NCBI GenBank assembly: GCA_947561715.1
Contig: OX387201.1
Coordinates: 4,668,001 to 4,732,000, forward strand
Direction of reading: 5' to 3'
DNA: 64,000 nt
From: Ascidia mentula
Taxonomy: Eukaryota > Chordata > Ascidiacea > Phlebobranchia > Ascidiidae
Shown here: positions 33,145 through 44,417 of the stretch, one piece after another
Layout: each line of letters opens with the position of its first letter
Numbering within the stretch: the stretch's first letter is position 1
Made by a program: the position numbers and the translations under genes
Notes under the pieces: model-generated
What the model saw: only the letters and a program-made list of their open reading frames with translations
What the model was told of the DNA's origin: nothing
Databases searched by the model: none

Positions 33145-34000
33145 CACGCATCGGTATACGTTGTTGAAGTTTATGGACATAATGTTCATAATTAGGTGTA
33201 TTTGGAACATATTGTGAAAACAACTGCTCATAAGTTTTAAATGTGGTATAAACACACAAGGTCGAATAAAGAGAAACCTTCCATTGCGAAATACGTCACA
33301 TGTGAAACGACCAGGTATTTACACACAAGCAAGAAACATAAAGTGGATACAGGTGACAGGTAAACAATGATGTCACGGCGCTGAGAACTGTTTGTCTGCA
33401 AAAAGAGATAATATTTAAAGGATCTCAAACACAATATGCATCCCTCACTGCTCACCTAATGTCCACCTTTAACAACCTTGGCCGTTTGGTAAACTTCAGA
33501 TGCATCGCCACTAGGTGGCGGATTTCCTATGCACAAGCGTACGCGGTGATTACTTTTGTGATAAAAAAATGAGCAATTTACGAGTTACCATAATTTGCGC
33601 CAACAACTAATGTAAAATTTATAATAAAAAAACATAAAATAGTTTAGATTCATTAGGTTCACCGGCATCACAGCAAAGCTGCATTAACCTTTCCCCACAA
33701 TCCTTGAAAAATCAAACTTCCGGTGAGTTTCGAACTAACGACTCGGAACGTGGGTAAAAAATGTTAGTAGAGGTGTAAATTGTGGTCATGATGAACTGGT
33801 GCCCAATATATCAAGATAGCACTTCTTCAAAGACCTAAATCATTTACAAAACGAGTCTAAATACATCACAACGTCACTCAACCGTAGGGAGTTTGGTTCT
33901 GGTCTTAGGTTGGTTTTTGGATTTCTTGCGCTTTTTTGTGCACGCCGGTTTCTTCTTTGCCTATGTATGATGAAAAGAAAAGTGTAAATTGGTATAAATC
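33145..34000. repeat. Duplicate of 9,050-9,890
   Basis: Carries the CTCF-like motif (33,508-33,521), a SINE remnant (33,690-33,750) and a candidate last exon 33,905-33,960 on the minus strand (KEETGVHKKAQEIQ, then KPT and TAA; acceptor CATACATAG). No module A, B or C exon lies upstream of it, so that exon is orphaned. Confidence 0.6.
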
Positions 34001-36750
34001 AGACAAAAATCCTTTCTGTAACGGACAGCATCATGAGGTTTTCAGGCTTGGCTGCCCAGGCAATACACCGTTCGAGCATTTCACGTACAACAAGTTTTAC
34101 CATCGCTATACAATGGTAATTACGCAACAGGATAACTGTTTGTTCACGCGACACCTGTTACCCATTGAGCCCTAACAATGTCCTGTTGATTCTGTCAAGC
34201 GGTTATGTTAGTTAATGATCCTTTTTTGTCAGGGCTGGCGGCAATGACGTAGCCAAGTTATTTATTCACAGGTTCTAGGGTAGTTGTTGTGTTCAAAACT
34301 TCACAAACTACCCCAGGATAACATCGAACACATTTAACCTAAACTGCGAATACTGTCTGACTAGACGGTATCACCAGGTGGATGCGTTATGCAATATTGT
34401 GACTCACGTTTCTGAAATGTCAATCATTTGCAATGAGATAATACCACGGCCTTGCAATCATAAACTGAATAATAGCAGTGCTTTTCCGGACATTTCACGT
34501 TTATTTGTTCTTTTATTTGCAGTGCACCATCACTGCATTATTTTTTTTCTATTTCTTGACATATTTTCTTGGATGCTTCATGCCTACTCTTAGGTAAATA
34601 TAACATTTCACAGTCAAGACGCTACAGAGCAACCACTGGCAACGAAGATTTATCCGTAAACGAAGGTAACAGGCAACTCCACTAAATCTTCACCAACAAC
34701 GAGTTTGTTTATTCTTGCGTCATGAAATAACAATAACGAATATATTTTATATAATTAAGTTAAAGGCACAGCTTCATATTTTTTATTGCAACTGCCTTGC
34801 AAGAGTATTATAAACGACAACGGGGTTTGTGAAGATTTTTTTAAATCCATGAAACACTTTTCCTTTCATGACATGTTGTTTGGGGCTTGGTTAAACTTTA
34901 AAAAGACGCCTAGTTGGAAACGGCACAAATTACACCCGTAGTGGAAAGAGATCTTACAGTGTACGCAAACTTTCAGCACTTTCATATATCAAACCTATTT
35001 TGTGACCCTTGCAAAAAAATTCCTGTCAAAATTTTAATTCGTGCCTTTTCGATAACGGTTCCATGGTGGATAACCTTTCTCGTTTCGCTATGCATCAGTT
35101 TCTGCCGATCAAAAATGTTAAGACAGATTTGTAAACCTTGTTAACGCCTAAATGTGTTTTACAACAGATTTGTGTATCAACGAAAGGTTTAAAGACCTAA
35201 GCTTTTAGATTGGTATTGTTGCTTCACGCATCCAGTCTACATTAGGTGTGCATAGTAAAAAAGTAACATGCGAGTTGTGAACAAAGAGCTTCGATACGTT
35301 TTTCATTTATTGCACCACACGAACATAACATGGTGTTGTTTGCTTCTCTTTGTGACGGTTTTATAAATGTTTGTTCGAAACTCGTTAAATGGCATGACGA
35401 TGGTTGGTGACCTAATGGAAACACACTTCGCGCACGTAGGCATACTTTGTTCATTTCCAAACAAACTATTGCAAACTACTGGGGTTACAAGAGGTCAGGT
35501 ACTGGCTGGAGGAGTTCGATTATATGTTATGAATATCGACATACTGTGGGTTTACTTTGTATTTGGCATTGCGTGTGTTCATGTGCATGGGAACATTGTA
35601 CTGATCCTTGGCCAGATCATATGAACATACTTGGGTAGAATTGATTTACGAAACGTTTTAAATTTAACGAATGGGTTTGGGAAACATATTGCTGTATATT
35701 TGAATATTCGCCAATAATCCTTTTAATTCTGAGAATAAAGAGACTGGCCTACACTGTTGAAAATATTAACATGTTTTATTTATTCAAAGCGAAAAGTCGA
35801 ACTGATTAACCTCACAGATCGTAGATAAGGCGTCTTTATTCTCAGAATTATAAATAAATCCGCAAAAAAACTGCAGATATTTCGATATCAACAATTCCAA
35901 TGCCCACACTATGCAATCCTATGCACGCTTGTTTTCTTTCCGCTGGGTGTCGCCAAATCGCAAAAAGCTAAATGTCAGCATTGGTCAAACGCCCGACCGA
36001 TATAAGGAGGAAATCTGATCGGGATTCGTAGCCAGGATGCCCTGGGTTTAAATCCAGGTGTGGTCAAGAAAAGTTCATATTTATTGGCCCGTGAACATGG
36101 AATTACGAAAGAAGTTGATACGTATAAAAAGTTTCACTAAGAAAATTTCACAAGGCACTTTTACCCCAAAATCAAATGAATTTCAAAATTTCGCACAAGC
36201 TTTTTTAAGTAATAATTTTTGGTTAAAAATCAATGCATTCAAAATGACAAACATGAGTACACGCATGTGAACTGCTGGTAACTATGGAACTTCTTTCCTT
36301 CGGAGAATTGCAAATCCGATAGTGGAGCTTTATGACTCTTCAGGTCAATTTCCTGTAAACGCAAATGGAAAACTTCCAGTTTTCGCTTGTAGAAGTTACT
36401 TTACTTTAAGCTACTTAAGGAAATCTGTTTGTGAAACTTATTTCTACATGATGCGAGAAAAGTTTTATACAACTGCGTTCCGTAATTGCATAACCATTTA
36501 ACACCTCCAATCTCGTTCTTGCTTATCCTTTGTGCAATACAATCTTAGCAATCAAATTTTGAAACAGCTCAAAACCTTGCTCGTGTTCGACTTTCGGCAG
36601 AGTTGTCGCCCTATTTCCATCCTCTATTTTGATGGCCAAAGAGATCAGCTGTTTTGGCCAAGTACTCGGCCTGCGTCATTTGCGTCACTTCCATATTTGG
36701 TCACATGGCCCAAATACATGGACAAAACTCGCGACATGGAAACGTAGCAT
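34000..36750. other. Repeat-fragment region without genes
   Basis: 34,020-34,065 is a SINE piece; 34,150-34,200 resembles 29,120-29,170; 35,330-35,460 resembles 29,190-29,320. At 35,930-36,300 there is a tRNA-derived element with a GGGTTTAAATCC box, related to 23,940-24,230. 35,780-35,850 holds a short inverted match (AGAATAAAGA / TCTTTATTCT). No exon recognised. Confidence 0.4.
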
Positions 36751-36751
36751 T

Positions 36752-37125
36752 TTGTGGAGTTGCAAAAAATCAGCAACTGTTGCCGGAGCGATAAACATTT
36801 CCTGAAATCGTTGCAACATCATGCAAACAAATTTATTGGGTCGTCGACCTGCTCTTGTGCAAACGTAACGCCCCTAGGTTGGTGAACTTTGTTGCCTTGC
36901 AAAATATCAGCAACTGTTGTGGGAACGATAAACATATCCTAAAACCGTTGCAACATCGTGCAAACAAACTTATTGGGTCGTCGACCTGCCCTTGTGCAAG
37001 CGAAACGCCCCTAGGTTGGTGAACTTTGTTGCCTTGCAAAAAATCAGCAACTGTGGTAGGAACGATTAACTTATCCTGAAACTGTTGCAACATCGTTGCA
37101 ACGTAGCTTTTGAGTCGTTGACCTG
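36752..37125. repeat. 137-bp tandem repeat, about 2.7 copies
   Basis: The phrase CAGCAACTGT recurs at 36,771, 36,908 and 37,045, exactly 137 bp apart. Units share GGTCGTCGACCTGC and GCCCCTAGGTTGGTGAAC. Diverged solitary relatives lie nearby at 38,030-38,150 (inverted) and 38,250-38,360, so the unit probably arose from an older dispersed repeat. Confidence 0.85.
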
Positions 37126-38785
37126 TATTGAAGGCAAAAACCGACCGAAAGCTAGCAACTAACTGCCGACATGCGCGCGTTTGACCGTCTATCACTGGTT
37201 GCAAATGTATTTTTTAAGGTACTGGATTCTGATGCATTCGACCATTGCATTGTATATGTTTCAAAGAAATTTCTACTAGATTTAGGTAATCGCTTGGATA
37301 AACGTAGGCAATGTAATCAAATAAAATTGGGATAAAAGCATGCGTTTTCAGTGGTGACGGAAGGTCACACAAAAAAGTCCAATTACCTACGATTTGTGAA
37401 ATAAAAGTCATTGTCAAAAGCAGGGATTCAATTACCTGTTGACAGTTTCTCTTGTTTGCCAAAAATAATGGCTGGGTCTGATGTCTCCTGAAAGGGGACT
37501 ACTGTTGCTCAACAGTAAAAAAATGATTGCAGCTGCATTTAGAGAGCATATGGGGAGGTTTTGCAAGGTCCTGTAGCAAAATTGCCAATCCTAGGAGGAA
37601 CAAACAGCCCTGGTTGCTCAAGATGTGGAGCTTGGTTAACGTTGTTTAAGCTAAAGACTAAGTAAGCTTGTATTTATTTTTAAAACTTTGAATTATTTGT
37701 TGTTTTCCGTTGTAATTTGTTTAAATGAACAAAATAAACCAATCAAAAAACGATCGTCTTACAAATGGCCTTATCGTCTAACTACAAAGGAAACATCTCA
37801 TCACAAAACTTGGGGACTAATGTATTTAGTCTTATCGCCGTCATCCGTCCGTCACATTACTTATCTCGACTATCGGTTATGGTAATTTTATAGAAAAGTA
37901 TAAAGTTTGAAAAAGAGAACGTGTAAAGCGATTGAATCGGGAGACCAACGACCCCCATAGTTTGTTTTTAACGGTTTTAAACAGTTTCGGGATACGTTTA
38001 TGGTTCTCGTAACAGTTGCTTCATTTGGAAACCAACAAAGTTCATTAACCTCGTGTCATTGCGTTTGCACAAGGGCAAGACAACGACCCCAAAACAATAT
38101 TTTTACAATGTTCAAACGGTTACAAGAAATGTTTATCTTTTCCACAACAGTTGAATTGTGAAAAGAGGCTATTCACAACTAATACAACATACATATTTTC
38201 ACGATCAAAAATTATCTTTGAGATTAATAGAGGCGTTTTCTTTCATTAATGCAGGTCGACGACCCTAAAACAAGAGTAAACATTGTGCTGGAAAAGCTTT
38301 GAAACATATAACCATATTACTAGTTCGTCGGTCTGCACTTGTGGAAACGCTCGATTGCAACCTGGGAATTGACCTTGCTTTTAAGTTGTTTGCAAAGATA
38401 TGCTGTAAGGGCTGATATTATGAACTCAATGATACTACACGAAAAATAATTTACCCTCTAAAGCACAATACGCTTTGGCCAGAAATTCGCTAGGTACATA
38501 CGGACGGAAGTTGTCTTTAGAAATCTGTTAATTTTCTTTGGAGACATTGTTTGCTTGCATTATGACGTGAAGTGAGACTTATAACCTAATCCACACTATA
38601 GGTCGTGCAGTAAAGCGTTTTATCATGATAAACACGGTAAGTTCAAAATTGAACATATAAACGACTCACGTAACTCAACATTCAGCTGACCACGCTCAAG
38701 CTTTATTGGAATGATTTATTTCTTGTAGTCAGTCGTCAGGCGGGCTTCCCGCATACAATTCTCGCTTTTGCAGTAGGCTTTAGAC
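37126..38785. other. Intergenic, relict repeat units only
   Basis: Contains the two diverged relatives of the 137-bp unit. 38,510-38,570 resembles 17,440-17,500. No gene seen. Confidence 0.4.
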
Positions 38786-39467
38786 CAGCGGTGCACAACC
38801 TGCGGCCGTACGGCCGCATGCGGCCGCGGACGCTATTTTTCGCGGCCGTGCACATTTATATCAAAATATATGCATTGGCGGCCGTCGTTGCTTCTGAAAC
38901 TTGTTTTTCTAGTGGTCTCAAGAGTTAAGCTTTTAATTAGGCCCATTTCCATTTCCGCGTTATACACATTCGTTCTCTGTAGCGAGTAGTAACTGGTGCA
39001 GCCACCGCAACCGAGACACAGCGCAACAATAGGGATGGTGACGTCATAAAACATCAATAGCATATCGGTAATTGTAATGTATGCATGTACAGTTGTCGTA
39101 AAGCTAAACGTTGGAATCACTCAGTCATGTCGCTGAAACGTAAAAGGTTGTTAAAACAAGAGAAAAGGGCGTTTAATCCCAAATGGGAAGTGGATTATTT
39201 TGTGATGTGGACGTGAACCTGGCGTGCAAGAACAAGGCAGTCATTGAATAATTCGACATTTCATTACATTGTAATATACGTAATTTGGCAAATGTAAATA
39301 ATAAATAGTGCACATGTATGGGACATTCCTTTCTAATAATGCTCACGTCAACTTGTCGTAATTATCAGCAGTATATCGTTGGAAAAGCAGTATATTCAAT
39401 GGCGGCCGTTAGCACACAGTGGTGTGTGTGTTGCGGCCGGCAATAGCAAAAAGGTTGTGCACCCCTG
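38786..39467 (+). mobile_element. hAT-family DNA transposon, internally deleted
   Basis: 682 bp with terminal inverted repeats: the left end GGTGCACAACCT (after CAGC) pairs with the right end AGGTTGTGCACC (before CCTG). Both sides are flanked by a perfect 8-bp target duplication CTTTAGAC (38,778-38,785 and 39,468-39,475). 8-bp duplications and CAG-type ends are hAT hallmarks. GC-rich GCGGCCG blocks sit just inside both ends. A transposase remnant is visible inside (next entry). Non-autonomous now. Confidence 0.9.
39127..39216 (+). pseudogene. hAT transposase N-terminal remnant
   Basis: An ATG frame of 29 residues, MSLKRKRLLKQEKRAFN then PKWEVDYFVMW, ends in TGA. About 20 bases later another frame reads LACKNKAVIE. 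Together they resemble the basic start and the first half of the BED-type zinc finger of hAT transposases (F-x-x-x-W-x-x-x-YFV ... C-x-x-C). The rest of the transposase is missing. Family assignment is from motif recall, not a search. Confidence 0.5.
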
Positions 39468-39475
39468 CTTTAGAC

Positions 39476-40662
39476 ATACAAATCAACACCACATCGGCTT
39501 CGTTTGTGGCATCGCCGAGTTGCTCGTACATGTTCCTGTACATCTCTTTGGTGTCAATCCGAACAATGAGTCACAACTCTTTCGGTTTTATTCCCAACAG
39601 AACAACGACGGTTAAAATACAACATGTTAATAAAATGACATTATTCTCCTTGCTATTCTTAAAAAAAACACAAGCTTTTTCCATAAATTCATTTTTTAAA
39701 TCGCACCATGTGACTGCGTAATACGTTTCTTAAGGCTTTTAAGTGCTCTTTCATTTTTGCAACCTTTTTATATTTATATTGTTGTAAAATGACAGTTTAA
39801 CATTTACTATTGTTGTGAATCTCAATGTCTACAATGCTTGGGCAAAGATAACAATTGGTTTTACAAACATGCAATTTTTAGGTCTCCCACCGACTTGCGC
39901 AACCAAGCGTAAATTCGTACGATAACGGATTCTGTGTACAGTGCCTTTTAACGGATAGTTCAGAACAAAATTTCGTTCCGTTTACGTACGTAATCTGACG
40001 GTCCTTTTCTCATACGATTTACACACGTTAACGTAATACGCATCCTGTGTACAGCCAGCTCTAAACGCAAGCAAATACCTCGCGTGGCTAGTCACATGAC
40101 ATGTCTGCTTCACGTTATACATTCTTAGTTTATTGTTGTACCAATGCGTTTGTACATTTGGTGCCTTAAAATTGCAGATGTACAGTCGGTTCACCAACAA
40201 GTTTTATCCGCACAAATCTTGTGTATGGGCTTTAACATCAAACGTATTATCTTAAAGTTCTATATCGTTGTTTAAACAAACACACAGTAAATAACAACTG
40301 ATCAAGTAACAGAAGTATTTTTTACCAAATACCCATGCACAACAAACAGTGTTTCACTGGTAACTATGCAAATTTATATTTTTTTTGATGAAAAGTTGGG
40401 CAGGTGGTAAAAACAATCAAAAAACTGATAATCTATCTTTATTCGCTAAGCAGACTACACTGTAAAAATGTGAAAAAGTTAAAATCGTAAAACATTACGC
40501 TATAAAATCCTACACTATTTTACATGTGTAGATGTTTGCAACTGCAGTTTTGTGAGATACAACATCTAAGATTTTTAAAAGAAACATTGTTTTTTTACAT
40601 GATTACAATGCAGTGTATTTTTTATAAGAGATCTTTTTCCAATATATTTTCAGATTACAAGG
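39476..40662. other. Intergenic, nothing recognised
   Basis: AT-rich sequence downstream of the ZU5 gene end and after the hAT element. No repeat match or exon. Confidence 0.3.
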
Positions 40663-43600
40663 CTATGCACTAAAATTGCAAAAGGTTGCACCATCCTGAA
40701 GAATTTCCACTGCTACTTTTTTCACTGCAAGAATAAAAGAACAAGTTTAATAATGAGCTGCAGACAGTGCACACAGCTTCAACCAATAAGACCTCAATTA
40801 GTGCAGCTGGTAACCGAGTTTGGTCTAGTTGCTATAACCTTTCCCACTTTGTGGTACTTTGCAGTAAACGCTTGCCACGAAATGCACTTTGATACCGCAT
40901 AGGTCGAAACAGCGCACATCAGATCACGTCGTTATGACTTACTACTATAACGTATTTAAATCATACGTACGTAAATTATCATTGCTGTTTTGGCACACGG
41001 CACAGTATCCTGTATAGGCGGCTTTGTTGAAAGTTTGCAAGTTTTTGTGTCACAAACTTACGCAAAGCTAGCGAAAACTTTGAATGAAAACATTTTAATT
41101 ATCCAATATTATACCTGTCTCCCTCGTCACTTTCATGACATTTTCGCCGACCTAACTATATGAATACTTCAAAAAGTTCATATAAAACAAACAAGAAAAA
41201 GATAGCTTACCCTGTTTATAGCAGCATTGTCACCAATGCTTAAAGCGTCAACCGGACGATTGAATTCATACTTGGATCCACCGTATACGTCACCAGTGTG
41301 TTGTTGCTCTACAGATAAACGAAATCACGAACAGTTGAGTTGTATAAAAGTTTAGTTAAGCAGCAAAATTCCTCTGAATTATTATTTCGTCATGTTAATA
41401 CGCTTTGTTTTAACATAGAGCTCCCGTCTTGGATTAACTGTAAGCAATAATATCAAATTATGCGAAATCTCGGAAACCATAGCCCTCCTGTAGAACAACG
41501 TATATACAACATGTATTAGTTTAAGTGCAACTTGTGTTGTACGGTGTGCTGGGTAAGAAAATCAAATAACAATCACTAAAGGTATCTTAAATCTATAACA
41601 TTTCAAGAAATTTTACCTGTGAGCTTTTGTTTCGTAAGAAAAAGTGTTTCATTCAGGACCTCAGTTTCCTTTTGTTCTGTTGTTAAAGTGACGTTGAGTT
41701 TTTTGTCAGCCAGGCTTTCGTTTCCTCGACTTTTTAGGCGATACATTTTTTCAATTCTTTGTTTGTACCAAACATCTTCGAATTTCTTCTCCTTCATCGA
41801 AATTCCTTCATCGAAATCAATTTCATCGCTTGTCAAATTTCCGTCTAGATTTTGATCTGCATGTCTGAACAAAAAATTATGTAATCGCCAAAAACATCTT
41901 CCCAGGTCGCTTACTCGATGAAAAATGAAGTGTTGATAATTTCACCAGGCTCGCTCTTGTCTCCTGGCAGATTATCGCGAATCCTAATGGTGGCGACAAG
42001 TTTAGTTGGTTCTTCTGTTCCTCGAGGAACAACAAAAGCAAATGACTTTTCTTTCTTCATTTCTAACCGGTCTGGTTGTTCGGCTGCAACCTTGAATCTG
42101 TATAAATATTTCATTTTGAAATTACTTTAAAACTATGACACATTATTAGTTATACTTAGTAAAATGTTCGACTTCAAATTTAACCAAACTCTGTCCGCGT
42201 TCCATTGCACCTTTTTTCAGTGTAGAAAAGTCAGTTTTTGCTTCTGCGCTTAAAATCTAAAAAATACATTAAATTTGTGATGCAGCTTGTTTACCAACTA
42301 TCATTTCTGGACCTGTGACGGTGAACAGTACTTTAAAGACCTTTTTTGATGTTTTGGAGGGAAATTGAACGGAACGTTGTATTAGACAGTTTTGCTGTTA
42401 CAGTTTGACTAACAACTTGTGTTTTTAACTTCCAAATGTGGCGTCCTCTTGATAATATATGAATTCGTTTGTTCTTTCTTACCTCAATATCAACTTTTTT
42501 GTTTGTTCGGTAGCAGGTGGGAAGAGTAATTTCAACAGGCTTTTTAAAGTGCAACCCATCTGGTTTACACACTATTGTAGGTGTGAGGTCATCATCTTCA
42601 TAGTATGTATCAACTTTAATCTTTACTTCTTTATCTAAGGCGCCGGAAGGAATTGAAAGTTTGCAACCGTCCACATCAATTGTTCCTCCTTTGATTCCTA
42701 TTTTCCTCGTAACTGATCTGTGACTCTGTAAGTGTTATGTTAATGTTGCCATGACAAGTTACCAGTGCAATACAAGCTAACATGGCATGATGATTTCATC
42801 TTACCGAGGTAACGTCGATAATGCTTGTTCCATCTCCGATATGTTCTGATGTGCTTGATTCGTGTTTAAGATATTTGTTTCTCCGATTGGGCTTCTGTCG
42901 TTGATCAGCTGCAGCTACATAACAAAAACTTATTTGTATGTGTGTTTGTCTCGAAGGGAAACTCAAGCCCGGTTTTAAAATGCGATCTAGAAGTGTGTAA
43001 AATTGAAGGTCAAACATTGTGCAAAAAGTGTGCCTATATATGCAACTCATACTGAGGTAGGGTGTAGGCGTCACAATTGAAGTTCAGTGCATGCGTATCT
43101 AATTTTATAAAAATAAATAAATAACATGTTCTCTTTATGTTTGTAACATGCAGGCCCAACGAAAGTGGGGTGAATTAGGTTTGGCATAACAGGGCACATG
43201 TCGTTTTGGGGAGCCCATTAGTAACAAAAGAGGAGCCCCCGAACACCATTGTTCGGAAAAAAATAATGGATTTCTATCGTAATTGCTGGCTTTCACCTAT
43301 AATTTAAGTGATCGCCCAAAAAATGGTTCTCGTTTCGGCACATTTTTTTTATCTGAAGGGCCCAGGTAACACGTAGACATAATTTTGGTAATGATGATGA
43401 ACTGTAGACACAATTGCACAATATTTATGTACTTCAATTATAACTCAACTAACATGCACACCTGTCTGGCGAATATCTATCACATTTCTATATGGGTTGT
43501 AAGTTTGCAAGAAAAACGCCTTCCTGGAAACGGCCCACAAGTATAGGTCGTGAATAATATTTACATAGCTACTTAAATTTACGAAAAACCTTAAATCTAG

Positions 43601-44417
43601 TTAATATCATCAGGTAAAATTAGTACCTACTTCCAAAAATTTTTCAAAACACGATGAGGAAATTTCAGTTTGAAACGTTTTTATAAATAATCTCCACTAC
43701 AGCAAGCCAAAATAAAGCCATTTGATTTCTATCTTGATCAATCTATTTATCTTTACGATGTTGCGAAGTTGCAGTTGGTTTAGTCACTTACGGTTAGACT
43801 ATTGAAGGGTTTGTGGGTTTGTATTCACCTACGTATGGCTCTTGTTATTAACATTGCCAATCAATTAAAAGCAATCCTTGTGTGACACGTACGGTATCAA
43901 ATGGAAGTTAGGTTGCCAGGTTTTCACGTATAAAGAGATTTACCCTGATTCACAGTCCAATGATCACCAACGTAAACTGTTGCACCAGGAGTATTAAATT
44001 TTGATCCACCGTATGAGTCACCAATGTATTGTAGCCCTGAGTAAAAATGTTTTTATAGTTTCCAGTGGGAAATATAAAGTTTTGTTTCTTTTTTTTAACT
44101 TTGCGGTCAAAAGGTTACATTTACCAGTGATAAAAACTGCAAAACTACCACATTTATACCCTTTGACTTACCCATGCTCACGTTTCCACACACTTCCACA
44201 ACCGATGTAGTGATATTCGCACCTGGTGTGTTCACCTGTAGCACCTTGTTATCCTTGTACACTGCACACAGAAATACCAATAAGTTTCCAAGAAATAGTT
44301 GGTTTGTACAGGTTGACTACCTTTAGTGGATTTGTCGATGTTCACATTTCCTTGTGCTTCGGTTATCTCAGTGTTACCAGTAAAATTGGAGTTATTAAAC
44401 TTGTTTTGGGTAGACAT
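40663..44417 (-). CDS. ZU5-UPA-like protein with A-B-C modules, 11 exons
   Basis: Exons (minus strand, in order): 44,321-44,417; 44,172-44,261; 43,944-44,036; 42,805-42,914; 42,483-42,725; 42,156-42,256; 41,915-42,097; 41,617-41,864; 41,211-41,308; 41,115-41,151; 40,663-40,724. All have AG/GT borders and compatible phases; the sum is 1,362 nt, or 453 residues. Order: module A (MSTQNKFNNSNFTG), B (KDNKVLQVNTPGANI), C (IGDSYGGSKFNTPG, VGDHWTVNQ), a linker ending HIGDGTSIIDV, ZU5 (about 142-211: GGTIDVDGCKLSIPSGAL, VCKPDGLHFKKPVEITLP). Next a UPA-like part begins after EVEHFTKF (HFT 242-244), then a charged helix-like exon, a second module C (QQHTGDVYGGSK, SIGDNAAIN) and a short tail (GATFCNFSA). 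ZU5-UPA proteins such as PIDD1 and FIIND scaffolds cleave themselves before Ser in H-F-S; here Thr stands there. No signal peptide, so cytoplasmic is likely. Twin of the 53.63-kb gene. Confidence 0.8.
42915..43943 (-). other. 1-kb intron of the ZU5 gene
   Basis: The longest intron of the gene, between the third module exon and the linker exon. No conserved module exon or repeat copy was found inside. Confidence 0.4.

Noticed and set aside
36000..36060. Possible tRNA on the plus strand (GGGTTTAAATCC)
   Set aside because: T-arm-like only, with an 8-base loop; no D-arm in place. Kept as a SINE remnant.
36752..37125. CRISPR-like array
   Set aside because: Units are 137 bp and contiguous without spacers, and the DNA is eukaryotic.
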